Source: RGIG426 sp045598965 (lineage in GTDB: Bacteria; Bacillota; Clostridia; Oscillospirales; Acutalibacteraceae). From it: a stretch of DNA of 64,000 nucleotides. Below the pieces are notes generated by a model. The model saw only the letters and a list, made by a program, of their open reading frames with translations, did not search any database and had not been told where the DNA came from. Made by a program: the position numbers and the translations under genes. The stretch covers positions 1-64,000 of the forward strand of contig JAZRVH010000004.1 of the NCBI GenBank assembly GCA_045598965.1, read 5' to 3'. Positions 35,720 through 42,798 of the stretch are shown here, one piece after another (the stretch's first letter is position 1; every line of letters starts with the position of its first letter).

Positions 35720-36391
35720 TTATCCGTAAATTCTACACTTAGCATATTTGGAAAACGCACCGACACGACGGCTCTCAAGGCTCACCGCATCTCGCACGAT
35801 ATCCGGCAAAAACGCATCCCACTTAACCTCCAAAATCGGCGGGGAATCCACCGCCGGCGTAAGTGGTCTTGCTGGGTTCAAAAAATCCGTAGAATGCACA
35901 CCGGTGCACAAATTCGAATCAATCGTCACCCGCACATTTCCCGCAGAAAACACAAACGGCTCACGAGTGTATTGCACAATGGTTTTTGGTCGCAGCTCCT
36001 GCGTGCACATTTTAACATACAACTCCCGCAATAACGGGTGCTGTGCCTCCCGCAAAAAGCCGATATCCCCGGCAATAAGCCGTGCGGTTTCTTCTTTTGT
36101 CAGAGGTGCCGTTACTTTTTGACACAACCCATTCACCTTGCTTTTCTTTTCCAACCGCAAAAACGATGAGTCATCGTCATACATTCGAATACGAAACTTT
36201 TCTCGCTGATTTACTCCGTCGATTTTCTCAAAAAACGCCGTGTCGGTAGGGGTATCAAAATACAAACTACGCACGCTATAGTACTTGTTTTTTGCATGAG
36301 AATCCGGTTGCATTATCGCCGAAAGCCGTGATTTGAGTACACGCCGGTCAGCTTCGTTTATCTCGAATTTCCACTCATGTCGAAATCTCAC
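35720..36391 (-). CDS. VTC-domain polyphosphate polymerase-like protein
   Basis: A stand-alone VTC domain of 223 residues. The tunnel-lining basic and acidic residues expected for polyphosphate synthesis are visible: RHEWKFEI, YYSVRSLYFDTP, KFRIRMY, LRLEKKSKVNG, VQYTREPFV, RVTIDSNL and LEVKWDAFLPD. I start it at the GTG at 36391, with AAGGAGAG 7 bases upstream; the longer frame has no ribosome site. In yeast this fold makes polyphosphate from ATP; bacterial copies are mostly unstudied. It heads the VTC-DUF4956-DUF4353 unit that separates sigE from sigG. Confidence 0.85.
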   Translation of the reverse strand: MRFRHEWKFEINEADRRVLKSRLSAIMQPDSHAKNKYYSVRSLYFDTPTDTAFFEKIDGVNQREKFRIRMYDDDSSFLRLEKKSKVNGLCQKVTAPLTKEETARLIAGDIGFLREAQHPLLRELYVKMCTQELRPKTIVQYTREPFVFSAGNVRVTIDSNLCTGVHSTDFLNPARPLTPAVDSPPILEVKWDAFLPDIVRDAVSLESRRVGAFSKYAKCRIYG

Positions 36392-36505
36392 AAAATCTCT
36401 CCTTTCATGCTTTCTATTGTACCGCACAGCTTTGCTCTGTTTGTAAAGCAATCGTAACGAAAGTGTGAAAAAGTCGTGGATTTTCCGTCCGATTTGTAAA
36501 CAAAC

Positions 36506-36533
36506 AAAGAACGGGGACTATGCCCCGTTCTTT
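36506..36533 (-). terminator. Terminator of sigG
   Basis: An 11-bp stem (AAAGAACGGGG and its complement) with a 6-base loop directly follows, and just touches, the sigG stop codon. On the minus strand it is followed by GTTTGTTTAC. Confidence 0.78.
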
Positions 36534-37300
36534 CATAGCTGTTCTTTCACTTTTTCCAACGCACTTTTTTCAAGTCGGCTCACCTGGGCTTGAGAAATAC
36601 CAATCTCTGCCGCCACCTCCATTTGCGTAAGCCCTTTGAAAAAACGCAACCCGATGATACGCTTTTCCCGTTCTCCCAATGACCGAATCGCCTCTTTTAA
36701 CGTAATCTCCTCTAACCAAGTTTTATCGTCGTTACCGTCACCGATTTGGTCCATCACATAGATAGGTTCTCCACCGTCTGAAAAGACGGGTTCATACAGC
36801 GAAACCGGCTCAACAATGGCCTCCAACGCCGTAACCACATCCTCTCGTGGCAGTTGCAGTTCACGGGCAATTTCCTCCACCGTTGGCTCTGCGTGATTTT
36901 TTACAATCAGCTGTTCCTTGACCTGCATCGCCCGATACGCAATATCCCGCATAGAACGACTGATACGAATTGCATTATTATCCCGAAGATAGCGGCGAAT
37001 TTCGCCGATAATCATCGGCACCGCATACGTGGAAAAGCGAACGTCTAAATCCACATTAAAATTATCAATGGATTTCATAAGCCCGATACATCCCACTTGG
37101 AATAAATCGTCCATATTTTCGCCTCTGCCGGAGAACCGCTGACACACGCTTAAAACCAGCCGTAAATTGCCGGAAATCAGCTGTTCTCGGGCGGTGGGAT
37201 TGCCCGCCCGCATCTCTTTGAGCAGTCGCATTTTCTCCGCCTCGGAAAGCACCGTTAATTCTGCGGTATTGACCCCACATATCTCCACCTTGTTGTACAA
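36533..37300 (-). CDS. sigG: RNA polymerase sporulation sigma factor SigG
   Basis: Late forespore sigma factor, 255 residues. The start YNKVEICGVNTAELTVL is the family signature. Region 2 (DDLFQVGCIGLMKSIDNF, STYAVPMIIGEIRRYLRDN), region 3 and region 4 (EVAAEIGISQAQVSRLEKSAL) are complete. The start is a TTG at 37300 with AAAGGGG 9 bases upstream, fixed by alignment to known SigG N-termini; the frame stays open upstream through the promoter. In most spore formers it follows sigE directly. Here it is 3.4 kb away and on the other strand. Confidence 0.96.
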   Translation of the reverse strand: MYNKVEICGVNTAELTVLSEAEKMRLLKEMRAGNPTAREQLISGNLRLVLSVCQRFSGRGENMDDLFQVGCIGLMKSIDNFNVDLDVRFSTYAVPMIIGEIRRYLRDNNAIRISRSMRDIAYRAMQVKEQLIVKNHAEPTVEEIARELQLPREDVVTALEAIVEPVSLYEPVFSDGGEPIYVMDQIGDGNDDKTWLEEITLKEAIRSLGEREKRIIGLRFFKGLTQMEVAAEIGISQAQVSRLEKSALEKVKEQL

Positions 37301-37323
37301 TACGCTCGACCCCTTTCTGCCGA

Positions 37324-37354
37324 AAGTATGGGCAGAAAAAGGGGTGCCTATACA
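37324..37354 (-). promoter_or_regulatory. Candidate sigma-F/sigma-G promoter of sigG
   Basis: TGTATA (37349-37354) and CATACTT (37324-37330) with an 18-bp gap on the minus strand resemble the forespore consensus TGAATA - 17/18 - CATACTA. They lie 24 bases before the TTG start, which fits autoregulated forespore expression. Confidence 0.6.
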
Positions 37355-37370
37355 AAAGCACAAAAAAAGA

Positions 37371-37405
37371 AAAAGCCGTGGACAAATGTTTTGTCCACGG
37401 CTTTT
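37371..37405 (-). terminator. Terminator of rpsB-tsf
   Basis: A 16-bp perfect stem (AAAAGCCGTGGACAAA and its complement) with a 3-base loop is followed on the minus strand by TCTTTTTTTG. Confidence 0.88.
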
Positions 37406-37418
37406 AATGGATGAAATC

Positions 37419-38510
37419 TTATTTTACCATGCTGGCAACTTCGGCGGCGAAATCGTCTTCTTTCTTTTCGATTCCTTCACCCTTTGCCAAACGAACAAAG
37501 CTCTTCACCGTAATGTTCGCACCGAGCTTTTTGGCAACATCGGCAACATACGCACCGACGTTACCGTCGAACACATCGTTGCGGACGAACGCCTGCTCCA
37601 TGAGGCAGACCTCTTTAATCTGTTTGTTGATACGACCCTCATTGGCTTTCATAAAGATCTGGTTCGCCATAAACTCATCTTTCATGGCAACCGCAACATT
37701 CGCCAACGTGGCAATCGCTTCTTTAGAGAGGAAGTTGAAGAGGAACTTATTGTTCTTCTGCTCATTGTAGGCGGCAACGTCCTCTGCACTCCAGAGGTTA
37801 TCCTCGAGCACTTTGGTCACAACCTGATTGAAGATGGGCTTCGGCAGAGTATCCGGTTTGTTCAGAGAGCTTTCCACAATGATGTTTTTCATGTTGGCAA
37901 GCTCATCCTCGGTGATATCCGAACGATTCAGATATTCCGGGCTCAAAGCGGCAACCTGCATGGCAATGTTTTTGCCCATTTCCACAAACTCGGCTTTGTC
38001 AGCAGCATCGGTGTCAAACGCAACCAACACGCCCACAGAACCGCCGGCATGGATATAGGAAACAACCGTACCCTCCACGAGTTCAAAACGACGGAGGCTC
38101 AGGTTCTCACGAATTTTAAGGAACAGATCTTGAATTGCATCCGCAACCGAAACGGAACCGTCCGCAATCGTGGCGGCTTTCAAAGCGTCCAAATCCGCCG
38201 GTTTCGCCAAAACAACCGTTTTGGCAATCTGGTTGGCAAGGGCTTTGAATTCCGGGTTGTTACCCACGAAGTCGGTCTCGCAGTTGAGCTCTACCAAAGC
38301 GGAAGCCGTACCGTCGCTGTAAACACCGATAGTGCCCTCAGCGGCAACACGACCGGCCTTTTTGGCGGCAGAAGCCAAGCCTTTTTCACGAAGAATTTGA
38401 ATGGCCTTCTCCATATCGCCATCGGCTTCGGTCAACGCTTTTTTGCAATCCATCATACCGACGTTGGTTCTCTCACGCAACGTCACAACGTCTTTCGCAG
38501 TAAAAGCCAT
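37419..38510 (-). CDS. tsf: Translation elongation factor Ts
   Basis: Guanine-nucleotide exchange factor for EF-Tu. The N-terminal UBA-like domain has VVTLRERTNVGMMDCKKAL, and the core has VELNCETDFVGNNPEF, the Tu-binding motifs. At 363 residues it is about 60-70 longer than common forms (about 295). The extra length seems to lie in the second half (EDVAAYNEQKNNKFLFNFLS and FMKANEGRINKQIKEV). The ATG at 38510 has AAGGAGGAAC upstream and is 13 bases after rpsB. Confidence 0.95.
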   Translation of the reverse strand: MAFTAKDVVTLRERTNVGMMDCKKALTEADGDMEKAIQILREKGLASAAKKAGRVAAEGTIGVYSDGTASALVELNCETDFVGNNPEFKALANQIAKTVVLAKPADLDALKAATIADGSVSVADAIQDLFLKIRENLSLRRFELVEGTVVSYIHAGGSVGVLVAFDTDAADKAEFVEMGKNIAMQVAALSPEYLNRSDITEDELANMKNIIVESSLNKPDTLPKPIFNQVVTKVLEDNLWSAEDVAAYNEQKNNKFLFNFLSKEAIATLANVAVAMKDEFMANQIFMKANEGRINKQIKEVCLMEQAFVRNDVFDGNVGAYVADVAKKLGANITVKSFVRLAKGEGIEKKEDDFAAEVASMVK

Positions 38511-38523
38511 TTTCAGTTCCTCC

Positions 38524-39264
38524 TTATTCTGCCGCTTCCGGAGCTTCCGCTTCGGCAGCAGCTTCTTCCACAACGTTGTCCACGCCCTGACGGCCTTCGA
38601 TAATGGCGTTAGCCATCGCACCGGCAATCAGTTTAACGGCACGGATAGCATCGTCGTTACCCGGGATAACGTAATCGGCATCATCCGGATCGCAGTTGGT
38701 GTCCACAATAGCGACAACCGGGATACCCAGTTTTTTCGCTTCGGCAACAGCGATTTTCTCTTTGCGGGGATCAACAATGAACAGGGCATCCGGGCGTTTT
38801 TCCATACCCTGGATACCGCCGAGGAATTTGTCGAGTTTTTCTTTCTCGTGTTTCAGTTTGATAACTTCCTTTTTCGGGAGCATATCAAAGGTGCCATCCT
38901 CTTCCATGTCATTGAGCTTGTTCATACGAGCCACACGGCTGCGGATGGTGCGGAAGTTGGTCATCATACCGCCAAGCCAACGAGCATTGACATAGTAGGC
39001 ACCGGCACGCTCCGCTTCCTCACGGATAGAGTCTTGGGCCTGTTTTTTGGTGCCGACGAACAGCACATTGCCGCCGTTGGCGGACAAATCACGGATGAAG
39101 TTATAGGCTTCCTCCAGTTTGTTGACCGTTTTTTGCAGGTCAATGATGTAGATGCCGTTGCGTTCGGTGAAAATGTACGGAGCCATTTTCGGGTTCCAAC
39201 GGCGGGTTTGGTGACCAAAGTGGACACCGGCTTCGAGAAGCTGTTTCATAGATACGACTGACAT
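38524..39264 (-). CDS. rpsB: Ribosomal protein uS2
   Basis: Small-subunit protein S2, 246 residues. Characteristic stretches are QLLEAGVHFGHQTRRWNPKM, IYIIDLQKT, FVGTKKQAQD, NARWLGGMMTNF and VIPGNDDAIRAVKLI. It ends in an Ala/Glu-rich tail. TTAGGAGG lies 9 bases before the ATG. It forms the usual rpsB-tsf operon, driven by the promoter at 39383-39411 through a leader of about 110 nt. Confidence 0.98.
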   Translation of the reverse strand: MSVVSMKQLLEAGVHFGHQTRRWNPKMAPYIFTERNGIYIIDLQKTVNKLEEAYNFIRDLSANGGNVLFVGTKKQAQDSIREEAERAGAYYVNARWLGGMMTNFRTIRSRVARMNKLNDMEEDGTFDMLPKKEVIKLKHEKEKLDKFLGGIQGMEKRPDALFIVDPRKEKIAVAEAKKLGIPVVAIVDTNCDPDDADYVIPGNDDAIRAVKLIAGAMANAIIEGRQGVDNVVEEAAAEAEAPEAAE

Positions 39265-39376
39265 TGAGAGATTCCTCCTAAATTAAAATTGGTTTGTATC
39301 CTCCGCCGATTCCACCTCTGCCACCGCGTCGTAAACGGCACCGACCGAGATGATAAGCGAATCGGCGTGCGAATTC
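39265..39376 (-). promoter_or_regulatory. rpsB leader with long-range stem
   Basis: The leader between the proposed start of transcription and rpsB holds GCCGATTC and its exact complement GAATCGGC (39304-39311 with 39359-39366), which would close a stem over about 47 bases. Ribosomal-protein leaders are often autoregulated by such folds; here that is inferred. Confidence 0.4.
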
Positions 39377-39382
39377 CGAAAT

Positions 39383-39411
39383 ATAATAGCACAAGCCCTC
39401 ACGAAAGTCAA
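39383..39411 (-). promoter_or_regulatory. Sigma-A promoter of rpsB-tsf
   Basis: TTGACT (39406-39411) and TATTAT (39383-39388) on the minus strand, 17 bp apart. Nearly the whole promoter lies within the hairpin at 39385-39427 that follows the upstream hydrolase gene. Confidence 0.78.
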
Positions 39412-39427
39412 GAGGGTTTGTGCTATT
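39385..39427 (-). terminator. Hairpin after the hydrolase gene
   Basis: A 16-bp stem (AATAGCACAAGCCCTC, one G-T pair) encloses an 11-base loop. The plus strand has a clean T-run; the minus strand, which needs it, has ATTATATTTC. It may be a modest terminator that doubles as promoter DNA. Confidence 0.5.
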
Positions 39428-39446
39428 TTTTGCAGTATTTTTATTA

Positions 39447-40373
39447 TTATAGGACTTTGGCGTAAAAATCGGCTAACGCCGCCGTGTATGCCGCATTGTC
39501 CACAAGGAATTCCAACCCGTGTCCGGCATCGGCAACCGTCACCAATCTCTTGTCCGTCACGCAAGCCTCGTAACAGCGATGGCTCATTTCACAGGGCACA
39601 AAGCGGTCATCCTCCCCGTGGAAAAACAGCACAGGGATTTTCACCCGAGCAAGTGCCGTCGGGGCGTCGCATTTTTCTAAATCGAACCGCCCGTACAAAG
39701 CAGAACCCAGCCGCAAAAAAGGATACACGACGGACGTCGGCAACCCTCTTGTGCGAATATCCTTACAGATAATTTCCTTAGGCGAGGTATAACCGCTGTC
39801 GGCAATAATCCCCACCACGTTTTCGGGCAACGGCAGTTCCGCCGCCATCATTACCGTCGCCGCCCCCATAGACACGCCCACAAGAACGATTTTGATCTCT
39901 TTTCCGAACCGCTCGCATAGATACTCTACCCACGAAAGCACGTCCTCCCGTTCCAATACGCCGAACGTAAGACAACGTCCCTCGCTTTGCCCGTGGGCTC
40001 GCTGATCAATAAGCAACACGTTATGTCCCGAGGAAAGCGAATGCTGTAACCCACCGGAAAAGTCCCGAATGGCAATACTTTTATACCCGTGCACCTGCAC
40101 CTCGATAGGAGCTCCTTTTTCCGTTTCATAATACGCTCCGTGCAGTCGCACTCCGTCCGATCCGGTAATCCACACATCCTCACAAGGAATGGAAAGTGCC
40201 TCCTCCACCAGCGGCAAAATGCGGTGTTCCAAAGCCGCATATTGTTCGCCCGGAAGCATTTCACGGGGATTTTGCAACAAGCGTTTATCCACCGCAAAGG
40301 CAATCCGATAACATACGTATGCCGTCAAAAGCACCAACGCCGCCACAAACAACACCACAAAAATCGCCCACAT
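39447..40373 (-). CDS. Membrane-anchored alpha/beta hydrolase
   Basis: About 308 residues with one N-terminal membrane helix (WAIFVVLFVAALVLLTAYV) and an alpha/beta-hydrolase domain. The nucleophile elbow is GVSMGAATV (Ser), the acid is in HGEDDRFVP (Asp), and the base in DAGHGLEFL (His). LLIDQRAHGQSEG matches the cap-near loop of the YqkD/FrsA-like group. The natural substrate cannot be read. I chose the ATG at 40373 after GGGGAG; an upstream ATG would overlap the YolD-like gene by 4 bases. It may share the polymerase operon. Confidence 0.85.
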   Translation of the reverse strand: MWAIFVVLFVAALVLLTAYVCYRIAFAVDKRLLQNPREMLPGEQYAALEHRILPLVEEALSIPCEDVWITGSDGVRLHGAYYETEKGAPIEVQVHGYKSIAIRDFSGGLQHSLSSGHNVLLIDQRAHGQSEGRCLTFGVLEREDVLSWVEYLCERFGKEIKIVLVGVSMGAATVMMAAELPLPENVVGIIADSGYTSPKEIICKDIRTRGLPTSVVYPFLRLGSALYGRFDLEKCDAPTALARVKIPVLFFHGEDDRFVPCEMSHRCYEACVTDKRLVTVADAGHGLEFLVDNAAYTAALADFYAKVL

Positions 40374-40402
40374 ACTCACACACTCCCCTTTTCGCCAATC
40401 GT

Positions 40403-40819
40403 TCAACCATTTTGCAAAAAATCGCCGTCGATTTCATAAATGTCATCAAGAGCAAGTCGTGTGCCGTCAACAAACACCAACGTGCGAGAAAACAAGTCCA
40501 CCTTTCGCACATTCCCCGTCGTCGTCACATACGTGCCGCCGGCTTTTTTCTCATCCGGCACGAAATACATCACCGACACCGACGGCGTCTCGTTGACACA
40601 CGCCGAAAGCCGTGCAAACGCCTCATCCAGCTCTTGGGCTTTCGTTTCCTCCACTTTCAATTTTCGGTCGGTGGAGCGTGCCGTTTCGTCAATGGCATCT
40701 CCATAACCGGTCAAGGCCGCAAACGGAGCAAACTGTGCCGCTCGGTCGTGCATCGACATCGAAGGATACACCGCTGACTTGTGGTGCGGCAAATGCAAAA
40801 TATCGTCGTAATTTCCCAT
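40403..40819 (-). CDS. YolD-like protein, partner of Y-family polymerase
   Basis: 138 residues with the YolD-like pattern: N-terminal SMHDRAAQFAPFAALTGYGD, a helical charged middle, and a C-terminal OB-like half ending with RLALDDIYEIDGDFLQNG. YolD-like genes are usually paired with UvrX/YqjW-type polymerases, and this one starts 27 bases after such a gene. They are thought to assist or control the polymerase. TAAAGGAGAG precedes the ATG. Confidence 0.85.
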   Translation of the reverse strand: MGNYDDILHLPHHKSAVYPSMSMHDRAAQFAPFAALTGYGDAIDETARSTDRKLKVEETKAQELDEAFARLSACVNETPSVSVMYFVPDEKKAGGTYVTTTGNVRKVDLFSRTLVFVDGTRLALDDIYEIDGDFLQNG

Positions 40820-40846
40820 ACTCTCTCCTTTACAGCCAAACCGACA

Positions 40847-42370
40847 TCAGGCTTTGTGACCTCCTACCTGACCGTTACGGTCACGGGTGGTGGCTCCTTC
40901 CTCAAAATTCATACCCTTCAGAATGGCGTTTTTGCCAAACTTTTTCTTGATTGCCAACACAGCATCCTGCTGTTTTCGTTCACGGGCAAGACGTTGTTTT
41001 TCCTTTTCCCGCTCCCGCTCCTTTTCGGCATAATCGGTAAACAAATCCATCTGTTCCGGAGCAGTTTCCTCGCTTTGGTTTTCCATTTCCGGTACCACAT
41101 GGTTGGCAACCACATACACCCGCCGCACCGTAAGATTTTTATCCACAATGCGGTCATACAACGTCGACACCGCCTCCATAATTCGCCGTGTCGACGAGGT
41201 TTTCGGCTCTAAATTTACCGTGCCGTGTGCGGGCTTCGGGGCTCGTCTGCCGTAGTAATCCGTCGTCACCGGGCCGGTATACGCCTTGCGACGGGTTTCA
41301 TCGGCGAGGTTTTCCACATCATAACAAACCGTCAACTCCATTTGGTCGGTAACCAGTCGTTTGTCCACCAAATCCAGCACCAACAAATCGGTCATTTCCC
41401 GTGTAATCAGCCTGCCCTTTTCGAAGTCATAGGGATGCTGTAACACTTGACCGGAGCTTATACTGTTCATCTGCGGCCTATACGCTTTTATTTCGGAAAG
41501 TGTGCACGGCTCAACTCCCCAAGCGTGGTCAATTAACAACTCGGCGTTGATGCCGAACAATTTGTACAGCTGTTTTTCATTGTAGGTTGAGCGACGTGCC
41601 ACATCCCCCATCGTAAACATCCGATGCTGTTCCAGTTTTTTGGCAATTCCTCTTCCCACTCGCCAAAAATCCGTCAACGGACGATGATCCCAAAGCTGTT
41701 CACGATACCGTTGCTCATCCAGTTCGGCAATACGCACGCCGTCTTTATCCGCCGGCATCTTTTTTGCCACAATATCCATCGCAATCTTACACAAATACAG
41801 GTTGGTGCCGATACCGGCGGTGGCGGTAATCCCCGTCTCTTTCAGCACGTCACGAATCATAGCCATCGTCATCTCACGTGCCGTCATTTTGCGTGCGGCA
41901 AGGTAGTTGGTGACATCAATAAATACCTCGTCGATAGAATACACATGAATATCCTCTGCCGCCACATAGCGGAGATAAATTTGATAGATTTTTGTGCTCA
42001 GCTCCATATAGCGTGCCATTTGCGGCGGAGCAATTTGCACCTCAAGCTCAAAGTCCGGATGAGCCGCCAATTCCGTTGCATCCGAGGATTTCCCCGTAAA
42101 CTTTTTGCAAGGTGAAGCGACAAGCCGTTGGCTGTTCACCGCTTTTACCCGCTGGTTTACTTCAAACAAACGAGCACGTCCGGGTATATTGTACGCCTTT
42201 AGTGCCGGTGACACCGCCAAGCAAATTGTTTTTTCCGTGCGTGTAGGGTCTGCCACCACTAAATGCGTCGTCAGCGGGTCAAGTCCCCGCTCCATACACT
42301 CCACCGAGGCGTAGAATGATTTTAAGTCAATGGCTACATACTGTTTTTCTGCCGCTTTCGGTTGTTCCAT
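40847..42370 (-). CDS. Y-family (UmuC/UvrX-like) translesion DNA polymerase
   Basis: 507 residues. The active-site motifs are VAIDLKSFYASVEC (first metal Asp, steric-gate region) and HVYSIDEVFIDVT (second Asp and Glu). TAGIGTNLYLCKIAMDIVAKK is the finger/thumb signature, followed by the little-finger domain. A QMDLF motif near residue 445 matches the beta-clamp binding consensus and sits before a highly charged Glu/Arg/Lys coil. It copies across damaged DNA, usually under SOS control. A consensus promoter with a dyad between its boxes lies at 42409-42437. It is followed by a YolD-like gene. Confidence 0.93.
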   Translation of the reverse strand: MEQPKAAEKQYVAIDLKSFYASVECMERGLDPLTTHLVVADPTRTEKTICLAVSPALKAYNIPGRARLFEVNQRVKAVNSQRLVASPCKKFTGKSSDATELAAHPDFELEVQIAPPQMARYMELSTKIYQIYLRYVAAEDIHVYSIDEVFIDVTNYLAARKMTAREMTMAMIRDVLKETGITATAGIGTNLYLCKIAMDIVAKKMPADKDGVRIAELDEQRYREQLWDHRPLTDFWRVGRGIAKKLEQHRMFTMGDVARRSTYNEKQLYKLFGINAELLIDHAWGVEPCTLSEIKAYRPQMNSISSGQVLQHPYDFEKGRLITREMTDLLVLDLVDKRLVTDQMELTVCYDVENLADETRRKAYTGPVTTDYYGRRAPKPAHGTVNLEPKTSSTRRIMEAVSTLYDRIVDKNLTVRRVYVVANHVVPEMENQSEETAPEQMDLFTDYAEKEREREKEKQRLARERKQQDAVLAIKKKFGKNAILKGMNFEEGATTRDRNGQVGGHKA

Positions 42371-42408
42371 CCTCGCCCCGTCCTTTCCTCGTTTTAGTCA
42401 CCACAAAT

Positions 42409-42437
42409 AGTATAACACAATCTGTGTTCCATTTCAA
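42409..42437 (-). promoter_or_regulatory. Sigma-A promoter with internal dyad, translesion operon
   Basis: TTGAAA (42432-42437) and TATACT (42409-42414) on the minus strand, 17 bp apart. A perfect dyad AACACA-N3-TGTGTT (42414-42428) fills most of the spacer and reads as a candidate operator. It does not fit the usual Gram-positive LexA box (GAAC-N4-GTTC). Confidence 0.72.
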
Positions 42438-42462
42438 TCGCATAAAATTTGCCCCGACCGAA

Positions 42463-42563
42463 ACGGCGTGCGTGTAGGGACCGGCGTCGTCGCTGGTCCG
42501 CTGTGGGATTTTGATATGACAAACAGCGGCAAGAACACCCGTTCCTACTCACGCCGCAGGCGT
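42463..42563. repeat. Multi-hairpin palindromic intergenic element
   Basis: Outer imperfect arms (ACGGCGTGCGTGTAGGGA at 42463-42480 and GTTCCTACTCACGCCGCAG at 42541-42559) enclose two inner hairpins: GGACCGGCG-TCGT-CGCTGGTCC and CCGCTGT...ACAGCGG. It holds no gene. It has the look of a miniature mobile or REP-like repeat dispersed in Clostridia genomes; only one copy is in this window. A separate 8-bp hairpin (ATCCGTTC) follows at 42569-42590. Confidence 0.55.
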
Positions 42564-42597
42564 ATATCATCCGTTCCATAAAGAACGGATATCATTG

Positions 42598-42627
42598 AAA
42601 AAAGCAAGTCTTTCGACTTGCTTTTTT
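42598..42627 (-). terminator. Terminator of tRNA-Leu
   Basis: An AAAAGCAAGTC stem with a TTTC loop and its complement, ending in a T-run on both strands, lies directly after the tRNA. Confidence 0.82.
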
Positions 42628-42629
42628 CA

Positions 42630-42716
42630 TGGTGCGGGTAACAGGACTTGAACCTGCATGAAGGAACCTTCATTAGAACCTGAATCTAACGCGTCTGCCA
42701 ATTCCGCCATACCCGC
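42630..42716 (-). tRNA. tRNA-Leu (anticodon CAG)
   Basis: An 87-nt tRNA including an encoded CCA end. The acceptor GCGGGTA pairs with TACCCGC, the D-loop holds GGCAGACGC, and the anticodon stem TTAGA/TCTAA carries the 7-base loop TTCAGGT with anticodon CAG. A long variable arm typical of Leu tRNAs (TGAAGGTTCCTTCA) and the T-loop GTTCAAGTC are present. It has its own promoter and terminator. Confidence 0.96.
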
Positions 42717-42742
42717 ATATGCAATTTTCTGCAACAAGGGAT

Positions 42743-42771
42743 ATTATAACGGCAGTTTTTCGAAAAGTCAA
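42743..42771 (-). promoter_or_regulatory. Sigma-A promoter of tRNA-Leu
   Basis: TTGACT (42766-42771) and TATAAT (42743-42748) on the minus strand, 17 bp apart, about 27 bases before the tRNA. No terminator is visible after sigF, so some spoIIA read-through into the tRNA is possible. Confidence 0.83.
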
Positions 42772-42798
42772 GCCTTTTTTCGTCTTTTTTTCGTTTTT

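Noticed and set aside
36392..36460. Promoter for the VTC gene (TACAAT with TTTACA)
   Set aside because: The spacing is 20 bp and no better -35 box is visible; too weak to list.
42409..42437. LexA box at the translesion polymerase promoter
   Set aside because: The dyad is AACACA-N3-TGTGTT; no GAAC-N4-GTTC match was found.
42394..42579. 61-codon minus-strand frame over the palindromic element
   Set aside because: No ribosome site, its start lies inside the repeat, and it covers the polymerase promoter; composition is not protein-like.
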